Assembly: GCF_002214545.1 (NCBI RefSeq)
Contig: NZ_CP015105.1
Span: 1,364,001 to 1,428,000, forward strand
Length of the DNA: 64,000 bases
Source: Thermococcus thioreducens
GTDB taxonomy: Archaea; Methanobacteriota_B; Thermococci; Thermococcales; Thermococcaceae
Direction of reading: 5' to 3'
This document shows, piece by piece, positions 15,271 to 22,699 of this stretch. The position numbers and the translations under genes are program-made. Within the stretch, counting starts at the first letter, position 1. Each line of letters starts with the position of its first letter. Below the pieces are notes generated by a model. That model searched no databases. It was not told the origin of the DNA and was given only the letters and a program-made list of their open reading frames with translations.

Positions 15271-15687
15271 GACTTCCACGTCCCACAGTGCCAGCCCGTT
15301 CTCCTGCGGTTTTCTCTCAAGGAGTTCTCCGAGGAGCTCCTGTATAAAGACCTCAGCCACAAAGACCTCACCTTCAATGAGGTGGCCCCCGTAAAGCATG
15401 CCGTCGGAGTCCCCAAGGGCAACATGGATATGTGCGAACGGCTCGCCGTCCTTTACGCTTATGTTGCCCAAAAGGGAGACCAGCTCATAGGTTCCTCTGA
15501 GCGCAATGATTTTGTACTCCCCTGCTTCTTCATCAAAGTAGCCTATCTTTGGATTCCTCAGGGTACCAATGGCACTAACCGTCCCGATGAGGATGTTGTT
15601 TTTCTTTGCAAACCGGTTAATAAATTCAAGGAACTCTTCCCCCTCTGGAATCCGGAAGAGGAAATTCCGCCCCCTTGAAAACCTCAC
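15268..15687 (-). CDS. PPC/DUF296 domain protein, putative DNA-binding
   Basis: A 139-residue single PPC (DUF296, AF0104/Ptd012-like) domain. RFSRGRNFLFRIPEGEEFLE begins the fold, NNILIGTVSAIGTLRNPKIGYF is the central motif, and HIHVALGDSDGMLYGGHLIEGEVF supplies the conserved His-rich metal site and Gly-rich strand. In plants this domain is paired with AT-hooks; in prokaryotes it stands alone as a trimer of unknown function. I place the start at GTG 15687, with GAGGTGA 5 bases before it; GTG 15696 is the alternative. The stop overlaps a remnant of an IS end. Confidence 0.85.
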   Translation of the reverse strand: MRFSRGRNFLFRIPEGEEFLEFINRFAKKNNILIGTVSAIGTLRNPKIGYFDEEAGEYKIIALRGTYELVSLLGNISVKDGEPFAHIHVALGDSDGMLYGGHLIEGEVFVAEVFIQELLGELLERKPQENGLALWDVEV

Positions 15688-15744
15688 GGCACTCACCTCA
15701 AAGCTAATAAGCGCACCTCGATTTAACCGTTTGGGTGGAAGGCG

Positions 15745-16314
15745 ATGGATATTAAGAAAACCGTAATGGCAGTACTCCCGGAAATCCCCGAGCTTGAGGA
15801 AGTTGACTTCTCAAAGTACTCCACCCCCTACTGGAGCGTTCTTGCGGAGTTTGAGAGAAGTGGCAGGAGGGGGCTCGTTGAGTTCCAGAGGTTCGTTGAG
15901 GAGAACGGTGAGGGAACGCTCGTCGGCAGGCTCTTAATCTCGATCCTCCAGTACCTGCTCATCAGATACCGCCGCTATGGCGAGTACTCCACCGTGAAGC
16001 CTGCCGTCAAGATATTCATTACACTCAAGGGCTGGCTCAACGAGAACGGCTATGAAGGAGACTGGCTCAAAATACTCCACAGCTTCATAGGATACCTGGT
16101 GGACATGATGCCCGCCATAGCGGAGCATGAAGAGTGTGATGTTGCCAACGCGTACCTGACCCTGATCCACAGCCTGACCATTGAAGCGGAGGATACGTTC
16201 ACGGAGGAATACTACGCAGAGCTCGAAGAAAAAGCCTCCTCAAATCTCAGAAACCTGCGGGAAAAGTGCGGTATTGACGGAGAAACAGCAAAAGAAAACG
16301 GAAAGGGCTGTTAG
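15745..16314 (+). CDS. Helical protein of unknown function
   Basis: A 189-residue, largely alpha-helical, acidic soluble protein that I do not recognise. There is no signal peptide or membrane segment. Helices can be seen at residues 35-55 (WSVLAEFERSGRRGLVEFQR), 58-75 (GTLVGRLLISILQYLLIRYR), 85-105 and 120-150 (YLTLIHSLTIEAEDTFTEEY). The only cysteines are in EECDVA, near KCGID, and at the C terminus. ATG 15745 follows GGTGGAAGGCG. It is divergent from the PPC-domain gene and convergent with the 6-pyruvoyl-tetrahydropterin-synthase-like gene, so it forms a single-gene unit. Confidence 0.7.
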   Translation: MDIKKTVMAVLPEIPELEEVDFSKYSTPYWSVLAEFERSGRRGLVEFQRFVEENGEGTLVGRLLISILQYLLIRYRRYGEYSTVKPAVKIFITLKGWLNENGYEGDWLKILHSFIGYLVDMMPAIAEHEECDVANAYLTLIHSLTIEAEDTFTEEYYAELEEKASSNLRNLREKCGIDGETAKENGKGC

Positions 16315-16329
16315 ATAAGCCAACAAAAC

Positions 16330-16788
16330 TCATCTCTCAAGGGTTACCTCTGCGTAGCTCCTTGGATCCTCCCAGATTTTTACACGGATTTTCTTTACGT
16401 TGTCCCCTGCCTTCTCCGCTATTCTCTCCGCGAACCACTCGGCTATGTACTCCGCCGTAACGTTGGGCTTGTCCAAGATTACTGATTCGTCCTCGGGAAG
16501 TTCGAGCCTCTTTCCGTTCTTCTCGATGATGAGCTTGCCGTTCCCCCTCTCAACGACCCAGTTCTCGCTCACCAGAATCCTATGGTCGAGGAGCTTTATG
16601 AGCCTGCTGAGGTGGTTGAAGTCAAAGATCATGCCGTTCTCATTAACGTCGCCCCATATCTCGACGTCAACGTTGTACGTGTGGCCGTGAATCCTGAGGC
16701 ATTTGCTCTCATAGGGGAGTGCAAGAAAGTGCGAGCTGTCAAAGTCCTTGTGCCAGCCTATCTTCCTCTCGGAAAGTCTAAACGCCAT
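16330..16788 (-). CDS. 6-pyruvoyl-tetrahydropterin synthase/QueD-family protein
   Basis: A 152-residue T-fold enzyme. The zinc site is visible as a His in FDSSHFLALP and the HxH of LRIHGHTYNVDVE. DFNHLSRLIK is the conserved strand-helix of the family and NVTAEYIAEWFAERI carries the substrate-binding Glu region. The family acts on 7,8-dihydroneopterin triphosphate to give 6-pyruvoyltetrahydropterin or 6-carboxy-tetrahydropterin, feeding queuosine/archaeosine or pterin synthesis. No Cys precedes the HGH in the usual position of QueD except the C of KCLRIHG, which fits the catalytic Cys. ATG 16788 has GGTGG 5 bases upstream. Archaeosine precursor synthesis is the best guess. Confidence 0.88.
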   Translation of the reverse strand: MAFRLSERKIGWHKDFDSSHFLALPYESKCLRIHGHTYNVDVEIWGDVNENGMIFDFNHLSRLIKLLDHRILVSENWVVERGNGKLIIEKNGKRLELPEDESVILDKPNVTAEYIAEWFAERIAEKAGDNVKKIRVKIWEDPRSYAEVTLER

Positions 16789-16899
16789 TTTTCCCACCAG
16801 GTTAACTTGGGAGTGGGGGATTATAACAGTTACTGCCTAATCAGCCTTCAAAACCTTCGAACCTATCAAATATTTTCCCGTTTAATAAGGGCCTCGAAG

Positions 16900-17120
16900 A
16901 GGCCACCATAAGGCGACCCGATGAGATGAGGGGTTTCACGTTACCCTCTGGCATTAGAGGGTTGACGCCGGTAGGCGTCCTTTCAAGGACTGCTCAACGA
17001 GCAGTCCAAAACTCTGAAGGGTGGCTTTTGAGTAATAACCCCAATCCGCTCTGCGGTAGGGGTAACGGGCCCGAGACCGGGCCTGTGGGCCGAGCCGAAA
17101 CTCGCGAGGGGAGGAGGCCA
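16900..17120 (+). mobile_element. Decayed tnpB 3' end with omega-RNA-like folds
   Basis: This GC-rich stretch fills most of the 370-base gap before the DUF134 gene. It folds into successive hairpins: GGCCTC/GAGGCC (about 16888-16902), CCCTCT/AGAGGG, GACGCC/GGCGTC, GGACTGCT/AGCAGTCC and CCCC-TCCGC/GCGGT-GGGG. The part from 17035 resembles the 3' end of the intact tnpB in this window: ATAACCCC, then GGTAGGGGTAA and AGACCGGGCC occur in the same order, and the translated GRGN.P.TGP matches. It closes with GGGGAGGAGGCCA at 17120, one base off the IS right end at 15270. The best reading is a 5'-truncated tnpB/omega RNA relic; an active RNA gene is possible. Confidence 0.5.
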
Positions 17121-17171
17121 GTGGAGGCGGAAAGCCTATAAAGTGGAGCGTCGTTAGGATATCCGATAACT

Positions 17172-17528
17172 ATGCCGATGGGAATGGGGCCGGGCAGGGG
17201 CCGCGGAAGGGGCAGAAGAAGGAAGATGAGGATGATCGGATTCGTGCCAGAGGTTAGACATTTCTATCCCGCGCTGCCGCCCGTTGGACAACCCAAACCG
17301 CCGATTTTCATGACCTACGAGGAGTTCGAAGCGCTCAGACTGGTAGACCATGAAGGCCTAACGCAGGAAGAGGCAGGGAAGAGGATGGGCGTCTCCAGGG
17401 GTACGGTGTGGAGGGCGCTGAGCTCAGCTAGAAAAAAGGTTGCTCAGATGCTGGTTGAGGGAAGGGAGCTTATCATCCTGCCGCAGGGCAACGAGGTTCC
17501 CAAAGGGATGACTGAAGAAAAGCCGTGA
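17172..17528 (+). CDS. DUF134-family predicted DNA-binding protein
   Basis: A 118-residue DUF134 protein. Residues 1-20 are a low-complexity basic head (MPMGMGPGRGRGRGRRRK). RMIGFVPEVRHFYPAL and FMTYEEFEALRLVDHEGLTQ are the family core, followed by a sigma-like helix-turn-helix EEAGKRMGVSRGTVWRALSSA. The family is often found beside NifX-type and MinD-type genes; here it lies 5 kb away but shares their Gly/Arg-rich composition, so it is a candidate regulator of that cluster (inference). TATAAAG at 17138-17144 is about 30 bases before the ATG and there is no ribosome site, so the mRNA is probably leaderless. Confidence 0.85.
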   Translation: MPMGMGPGRGRGRGRRRKMRMIGFVPEVRHFYPALPPVGQPKPPIFMTYEEFEALRLVDHEGLTQEEAGKRMGVSRGTVWRALSSARKKVAQMLVEGRELIILPQGNEVPKGMTEEKP

Positions 17529-17603
17529 GAAGGCCTACTGGCCGGATTAAACTCTTTTACTGGATTTCCTGGCGATTAGAGTCCCCTCAATGCCTTATTG
17601 TTT

Positions 17604-17617
17604 TTAGGCTTTCCTAA
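17604..17617. promoter_or_regulatory. Orphan TTAGGnnnnCCTAA box
   Basis: TTAGGCTTTCCTAA repeats the 5-4-5 palindrome found before the MinD/NifX genes. It lies 76 bases after the DUF134 stop, facing the gene-free AT-rich segment, with no gene start nearby. It may be the leftover promoter of a lost metal-uptake gene. Confidence 0.5.
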
Positions 17618-18235
17618 TTTCCGTGTCAGATTTTATCTCTCAAATTTTTGGGTGAATTATAACCATGTGAAAAAGTAATTTATATGAGAACTTACAGAAT
17701 TGAAATAATAACGCTTATAAAAAGTTAGAATAAAAGTATTTTGATTAATTGTATATTTTCGAAATATAATGGAAAAATAAAAATACTATTTAAAACATTA
17801 AAAAATCTGAAAAATCTACTACTGTAAAAAATAAATTCTGGTAAAAGAGTATACATCCAGACATCAAGCCAATGGATTAAACCCCAGTTTGGGGAACATC
17901 ACTGAAAGCCAGGATAGTCACTATAAGTCCAGACAACACAAACCAAAATTTGGTTACGAATAAAGGTGGTTCCTCTGAGCGGGCGTGAGAGCGCTACAGA
18001 CACTATGAATGGCCCAAGGAAGCCCAGAAACAGAGGGGCACGGGCACGAGTCTGCCACGGTTACCTGTCTTGAATTGCCCTATAACAGAGCTGATCCGCA
18101 AGAGTTTATGCCCCACTATACAAAGGGCCCTAACAACTGCAGGGATCTTTTACTCACTTAAATGTCTGTTGCCTTACTTTTGACAATCATAGTCCTGTGG
18201 GATTCCCCTTAAAATGACCAATCCTGTACTTCAGA

Positions 18236-18263
18236 ATTGGATATAATGTACCTTATATCCAAA
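18236..18263 (+). other. dif site for XerA-type chromosome dimer resolution
   Basis: Perfect arms TTGGATATAA (18237-18246) and TTATATCCAA (18253-18262) flank a 6-base centre TGTACC, giving a 28-bp site with its outer bases. As I remember it, the dif site characterised with XerA in Pyrococcus abyssi is also 28 bp, with arms TTGGATATAA and TTATATCTAA, so this differs mainly in the centre. Tyrosine recombinases of the Xer family join sister chromosomes here to resolve dimers. The site sits in the middle of a gene-free segment, which fits a structural chromosome locus near the terminus. No xer gene is in the window. Confidence 0.88.
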
Positions 18264-18943
18264 ATTAAAGTACAATCATGTTCATAGAAAGGACAACGGA
18301 TGCACACGTTCCACCAGTTCCCAGCGCTTGGAGTCTACCCCTCCGCACATCCCTAAATCGACACTAACCAGCGGATGAAGGTTTCCACTATAGTGGGGCA
18401 ACTCAGGGAACTATAAAGTTCCGCCGTTATTGACCCCTCCTGCTGCTTTATGGAGATTCCTTGATGAAACCAGTAAGCCCGTGCCAGGATTTCGGCACCA
18501 TATATACCATCTTTAATTGTAACCGAATTTTGTTCCATGAAAGCCCGATCTCAGAATAAACTTTTAGCACTCTGGGATTAATTAACAACGTCCCCCTTAA
18601 GGGTTCATGGGAAAGAATGTACTGCAGTATAGGTAGAGTCGTACCCTTCATCGAGAAGCGCCATCCCCTTAGCATAGACACTCCTGTACACCTATTCTCA
18701 TTTGTACTACCCCGGATGGTCAAAAATCACCGAAATTTAATTTTCTAAATTGTAAGTTATAACCGATAAATAATGATAATAAAAGACAAACATTTAAGAT
18801 ACCAAAAATAAAACGATAAAAATGAGACATAATTATAATTAAATTAAAAAGTAAAAATTTAGCAAAAAATTTGAGAGTCATTTGGCATCATCAGGCCAAA
18901 AATTCAAAAAGAGTATTGTGGCGTTAAATCAAATAAAAAGGGA

Positions 18944-20299
18944 TTAAAGCCCTTCTTTTCGCTCTTTCTCCTTTATATAGGCAATTACGTTATCGACTAT
19001 CTGCGGTGCCATGCCTATGTAGTTCTCCGGCTTCAGGCTCTCAAAGTCTTCCTCGCTGAGGAACTTTCTGACCTCCTCATTCTCCTTCGCGATCTCCATA
19101 AGGTCCCTCTTCTCGTAGAACGCCCCCATCGCCAGTCTTCTCACCAATTCATGCGCCTCCTGTCTTCCCATGCCTCTCTCAGTAAGCTTGAGCATGAGTG
19201 GCTCGGCCATTATGAGGTTGTGAGTCATGTGGAGGTTCCTCTTAATGTTCTCCGGGAAGAACTCCAGCCCGGAGAGGACCTTCTTCATGCTCTTGAGCAT
19301 CTCGTCAAGCAGGACAAAGCTCTCAGGAAGGATAACGCGCTCGACAGAGGAGTTCGTCAGATCCCTCTCGTGCCAGAGGGGATTGTTGAGCAGTGCAGGA
19401 ATGACGTTGGAGTAGAGAACCCTCGCCAGGCCGCTCACCTTTTCGCTCAGTATGGGGTTCCTCTTGTGGGGCATTGTTGAAGAGCCCACTTGCCTCTTCC
19501 CAAAGGGCTCGCTGATTTCAAGTATCTCCGTCCTCTGAAGGTTCCTTATCTCCAGGGCAATCTTGTCAAGGGTCGAGGCGATGAGAGCCAAAACCATCAT
19601 AAGCTCCGCATAGACATCGCGCTGGATTATCTGGCTGCTTATTCTGGCAGGCCTGAGACCGAGATCCTCCATCACAAGGCGCTGAATTTCAAGGCCCTTA
19701 TCTCCAAAGCTCGCCATCGTCCCGACGGCGCCGCTCATCTGACCGACCAAAATTCTTTTCTCCAGCTCTTCTATCCTGTCTATATGCCTCTGTATCTCAT
19801 CGAGCCATAGCGCAAACTTCATGCCGTAGGTCGTTGGAACCGCGTGCTGACCGTGGGTCCTTCCTATGCAGACGGTGTACTTGTGCTCTCCGGCAAGGTT
19901 CTTGAGGATCGAGCGTATCTCCCTGAGGTCGTTCTTCACAATCTCCAAGCTCTCCTTTATGAGGAGGGCATTGGCAGTGTCTATTATATCATTGGAAGTA
20001 GCGCCGAGGTGAACGTATTTTCCATGATCGCCGCAGACCTCGCTAAGGGCCTTAACGACGGCCATTATGTCGTGGTGTATCTCGGCCTCAATTTCTTTAA
20101 CCCTCTCAAGCCTTACCCACTTTGTGTTGGCCCTCTCCGAGATAACCCGTGCACTCTCCTCGGGTATATTCCCGAGCTTCGCATGAGCCCTCGCCAACGC
20201 TGCCTCAACGTCGAGGAGCTTCTGGAGCTTGTTCTCCTCGTCCCAAATTCTTCTCATCTCCTCGCTACCGTATCTGTAATCAATGGGATGAACGGCCAT
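18944..20299 (-). CDS. purB: Adenylosuccinate lyase
   Basis: A 451-residue fumarase/aspartase-superfamily lyase. It catalyses two steps of purine synthesis, cleaving SAICAR and adenylosuccinate with release of fumarate. HPIDYRYGSEEMRRIWDEE is the start; GRTHGQHAVPTTYGMK carries the catalytic His; HLGATSNDIIDTA is conserved region 1; GSSTMPHKRNPILSEK is the mobile signature loop with the catalytic Ser. ATG 20299 is chosen because GGTGATAAA precedes it; the frame stays open for another 52 codons upstream but with unrelated sequence. PurA, its partner for AMP synthesis, lies at 3.3-4.3 kb. Confidence 0.97.
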   Translation of the reverse strand: MAVHPIDYRYGSEEMRRIWDEENKLQKLLDVEAALARAHAKLGNIPEESARVISERANTKWVRLERVKEIEAEIHHDIMAVVKALSEVCGDHGKYVHLGATSNDIIDTANALLIKESLEIVKNDLREIRSILKNLAGEHKYTVCIGRTHGQHAVPTTYGMKFALWLDEIQRHIDRIEELEKRILVGQMSGAVGTMASFGDKGLEIQRLVMEDLGLRPARISSQIIQRDVYAELMMVLALIASTLDKIALEIRNLQRTEILEISEPFGKRQVGSSTMPHKRNPILSEKVSGLARVLYSNVIPALLNNPLWHERDLTNSSVERVILPESFVLLDEMLKSMKKVLSGLEFFPENIKRNLHMTHNLIMAEPLMLKLTERGMGRQEAHELVRRLAMGAFYEKRDLMEIAKENEEVRKFLSEEDFESLKPENYIGMAPQIVDNVIAYIKEKERKEGL

Positions 20300-20491
20300 T
20301 TTATCACCAGATATATGGCAATTTAAAGCCATTAAAACCTTTCGCTTAACATGAATTTGCAGGAGCATGGATGAACACTTGATTAATTCATTAAAGCCAC
20401 AGGATTGTCCAATAAAGCAGGGAAAATACCGAAAAGTATTTAACCAAAATCCCACGACAGGTTAACGACAAAATTCCCGGAGGTGCCAAAG

Positions 20492-20767
20492 ATGGCAGAG
20501 GAGCATGTCGTCTACATCGGAAAGAAGCCGGTTATGAACTACGTCCTCGCCGTGATAACCCAGTTCAACGAGGGCGCTAAGGAGGTCAGCGTCAAGGCTC
20601 GCGGTAGGGCCATCAGCAGGGCCGTTGACGTCGCCGAGATCGTCAGGAATAGGTTCCTCCCAGAGGTCAGAGTCAAGGAGATCAGGATCGGTACCGAGGA
20701 GCTCCCGACTGCCGACGGCAGGACCGCCAACACCTCGACCATCGAGATTATCCTTGAGAAGCCGTGA
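20492..20767 (+). CDS. albA: Alba DNA/RNA-binding chromatin protein
   Basis: A 91-residue Alba protein. [20 protein letters not shown] holds the conserved lysines and the GKKPVMNY motif of the nucleic-acid-binding loop. [19 protein letters not shown] is the helix 2 signature, and [19 protein letters not shown] is the flexible beta-hairpin that reaches into the minor groove. Alba dimers coat DNA and structured RNA in archaea. ATG 20492 is 6 bases after GGAGGTG; an in-frame ATG at 20483 has no proper spacing. The promoter has a TATA-like AGTATTTAACC at about 20434. It is divergent from purB. Confidence 0.97.
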   Translation: MAEEHVVYIGKKPVMNYVLAVITQFNEGAKEVSVKARGRAISRAVDVAEIVRNRFLPEVRVKEIRIGTEELPTADGRTANTSTIEIILEKP

Positions 20768-20878
20768 ATTTAGGTTCCCTTTCCTTTTACTCTCACGCTA
20801 TTCTGGTAACTTCAAGCTCGCTTGAAGCTGTGAAAAGCTTTAATATGTCCCCGCCGTATTCTTCCCGGGTGGCGCCGC

Positions 20879-21529
20879 TTGGACTATGAAACCATAGACA
20901 TCCACGATGAAAGGGCGAAAGAACTCGCACAGATACTGATAAACGAAAAAGCGATAGCCATCCTTCATCTTCTAGAGGATCGGGCCCTTTCGATGAGTGA
21001 GATATCCCGCGAACTGGAACTTCCAATTTCAACTGTGTCATATCATGTAGACAAGATGCTTAAAGTCGGCCTCATCGAAGTTGCGGGGAAGAAGTACGGG
21101 AAGAGACTGCAGGAGGTCAAGCTTTACAGGGCATCCAACAGGCCGATTCTTCTCGTCCCGAGAAAAAGCGTCGCCAAGGTAAAGAAGAAGGCGATTCTCG
21201 GTTTTGAGAGGCTCCATGTCATCAGCCTTTCGATAGCCGGCCTCATTTCCGCTGGAGTGTACGCTATTTCAAAGGACCTGCTGGCCCCTATGGTGAGATC
21301 GGGAGCCAACACCACATACGAGGCTGGCAACATGACGGTAATGTCAACGCCCGAAAAGTCGATAGTTCCGATGGCAGTTAACACGAGCACATCTGCAATC
21401 CCCCAGGCAACGACGTCACCAATCCATGCAGTGGAGAGTGCAGGTTCAAACGTCCCAATAATTCTCGCCGTTGCGGCGTTCGTCTTAACGTTTCTCCTTG
21501 CCTCACACTTCCTGAGGCGCCGTCTTTGA
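20879..21529 (+). CDS. Membrane-anchored ArsR-type winged-helix regulator
   Basis: A 216-residue protein with an N-terminal winged helix: ILHLLEDRALSMSEISRELE, then PISTVSYHVDKMLKVGLIE, then GKKYGKRLQEVKLYRAS. Two membrane segments follow, at residues about 112-132 (LHVISLSIAGLISAGVYAI) and 190-210 (VPIILAVAAFVLTFLLASH), separated by an extracellular Thr/Ser/Ala-rich loop with N-glycosylation sites. It ends in the basic RRRL. Such a layout suggests a transcription factor held at the membrane that senses something outside. Start is TTG 20879 following GGGTGG. It stands alone between albA and a CBS-domain gene. Confidence 0.82.
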   Translation: MDYETIDIHDERAKELAQILINEKAIAILHLLEDRALSMSEISRELELPISTVSYHVDKMLKVGLIEVAGKKYGKRLQEVKLYRASNRPILLVPRKSVAKVKKKAILGFERLHVISLSIAGLISAGVYAISKDLLAPMVRSGANTTYEAGNMTVMSTPEKSIVPMAVNTSTSAIPQATTSPIHAVESAGSNVPIILAVAAFVLTFLLASHFLRRRL

Positions 21530-21578
21530 AGAAAGCTTTTTAAGTTTCTCTCCTAACCCCCGTTGGCGAGGTGATAAA

Positions 21579-22112
21579 ATGGCACCTAGGATAGCCGTGG
21601 GACAAGTGGTTAAGAGGAAGGCAGTCATCGTCAAGCCGGACGACACCGTCCACAGAGTCGCCAGAATCCTCTCAAAGAACAAGGTAGGGAGTGCCGTTGT
21701 GGTTAAGGGCGACGAGATCGTTGGAATAATAACCGACCGCGACATACTCGACAAGGTCGTCGCAAAGGGACGCGATCCGAAGACCGTCAAGGTCGAGGAG
21801 GTCATGACCAAGAAGCCAATAACAATCGAGGACGACTACGACATAAGCGATGCCATTGACAGGATGATGGAGAAGGGCATCAGGAGGCTTCTTGTTACCA
21901 GGCTCGGAAGGCCGATAGGCTTTGTTACCGCCGCTGATCTCCTCGCTGCGCTCAACACTTACAGCAGCGAAGAAGAGACCGAAATGGAGGAAGAGACCGA
22001 GGTCTACGGAATCTGCGAGCTCTGCGGACAGTACGGCCCGCTCTACAAGGTCTACATAGAGGGCGGCGAGAAGTGGATATGTGAGAGCTGTAAGGACAGC
22101 CTCAACCTCTGA
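21579..22112 (+). CDS. CBS-domain pair with C-terminal zinc ribbon
   Basis: A 177-residue protein. Two CBS motifs (residues 10-65: AVIVKPDDTVHRVARILSKN and GIITDRDILDKVV; residues 75-130: PITIEDDYDISDAIDRMMEK and GFVTAADLLAAL) form a Bateman module that usually binds adenine nucleotides. After an acidic linker (SSEEETEMEEE) comes a CxxC...CxxC ribbon (CELCGQYG, CESCKD). The fusion suggests a nucleotide-sensing unit that contacts nucleic acid or protein through the zinc ribbon. Target not known. ATG 21579 follows GGCGAGGTGATAAA. Its 3' end overlaps the convergent NTPase gene by 11 bases. Confidence 0.9.
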   Translation: MAPRIAVGQVVKRKAVIVKPDDTVHRVARILSKNKVGSAVVVKGDEIVGIITDRDILDKVVAKGRDPKTVKVEEVMTKKPITIEDDYDISDAIDRMMEKGIRRLLVTRLGRPIGFVTAADLLAALNTYSSEEETEMEEETEVYGICELCGQYGPLYKVYIEGGEKWICESCKDSLNL

Positions 22113-22644
22113 CTCCCTTCAGTTCTTTCATAACTTCATCGAGCACCTCAGCGAAGGCCCTGTTTCTGTTCTCGACGCTCAGTGTATGAAGTTTCCCAAG
22201 GGGGCGGAACTTGTCGGCCATTTTTCTGTGGACGACGGCCAAGAGGGGCTTTTCCGACTTCAGAACCTCGCCAACAACGCAGATGAACTCATCGCTCTTG
22301 TACTCCATCGGGCCGATCTCATCGATGACTATCAGATCCGCCTCAACGAGCGCCCTTCTTATCGCCGAAACGCCGACGCGGTTTATCTCATCGATGTGGA
22401 CAACGTACTTCCCGAAGGGAACCCCTGGCAGACGCGAAGCTCCACGGAGGCTCGCGAGGGTTCCCTCTTCACCCGTGTCGAGTGCGGTGATCTTGAATCC
22501 CACGCGCCTTCCTCCCCTCCGCACTTCTTTCGTGATCATTCCACCGACGAGGTAGCCCCAGCGGTCGGCTTCCCTCGCAACCCTCTCCACCAGCGTTGTC
22601 TTCCCGACTCCCGCCGAACCGGTCACGAATATCCTCAGCGTCAT
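22102..22644 (-). CDS. THEP1-type nucleoside-triphosphatase
   Basis: A 180-residue NTPase of the THEP1/NTPase_1 family. The P-loop is FVTGSAGVGKTTLVERV, the switch includes GGMITKEVRRGGRRVGF, and Walker B is LIVIDEIGPMEYKSDEF. The thermophilic homologue from Aquifex hydrolyses ATP, GTP, CTP and UTP slowly; a role in nucleotide pool or RNA-related processes is suspected but not proven. ATG 22644 follows GGTGGTTGAA; the frame stays open further upstream but overlaps the divergent mtnA gene. It converges with the CBS/zinc-ribbon gene. Confidence 0.9.
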   Translation of the reverse strand: MTLRIFVTGSAGVGKTTLVERVAREADRWGYLVGGMITKEVRRGGRRVGFKITALDTGEEGTLASLRGASRLPGVPFGKYVVHIDEINRVGVSAIRRALVEADLIVIDEIGPMEYKSDEFICVVGEVLKSEKPLLAVVHRKMADKFRPLGKLHTLSVENRNRAFAEVLDEVMKELKGVRG

Positions 22645-22699
22645 TTCAACCACCGAAGGAGATTTAAGCTCCTCCCTTAAACCCTTTGGGGTGGTGGCT

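Larger units (their letters stand above)
17529..18943. other. Gene-free segment around dif, flanked by AT-rich blocks
   Basis: No convincing gene occupies these 1.4 kb, which is exceptional against the tight packing elsewhere. Two very AT-rich blocks (about 17635-17830 and 18725-18935) enclose 900 bases of ordinary composition. Several palindromes are present: CCCCA/TGGGG (17882-17894), AACCAAA/TTTGGTT (17941-17955), CCACTATAGTGG (18385-18396), GGAACT/AGTTCC (18407-18422), CCCTTAAGGG (18594-18603) and TACTGCAGTA (18620-18629). The dif-like site is at 18236. Short reading frames on the minus strand (18353-18723) have no recognisable motifs. Confidence 0.7.

Noticed and set aside
16900-17120. 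RNase P or SRP RNA as an explanation of the structured GC-rich stretch
   Set aside because: The conserved GAGGAAAGUC/ACAGAAA of RNase P and the GGAAG/GAGCAGC loop of SRP RNA are absent, while tnpB 3'-end similarity is present.
18353-18723. Minus-strand frames of 61 and 91 codons inside the gene-free dif segment
   Set aside because: No ribosome site, no family motif, overlapping each other in different frames, and running through palindromes; chance is the better explanation.
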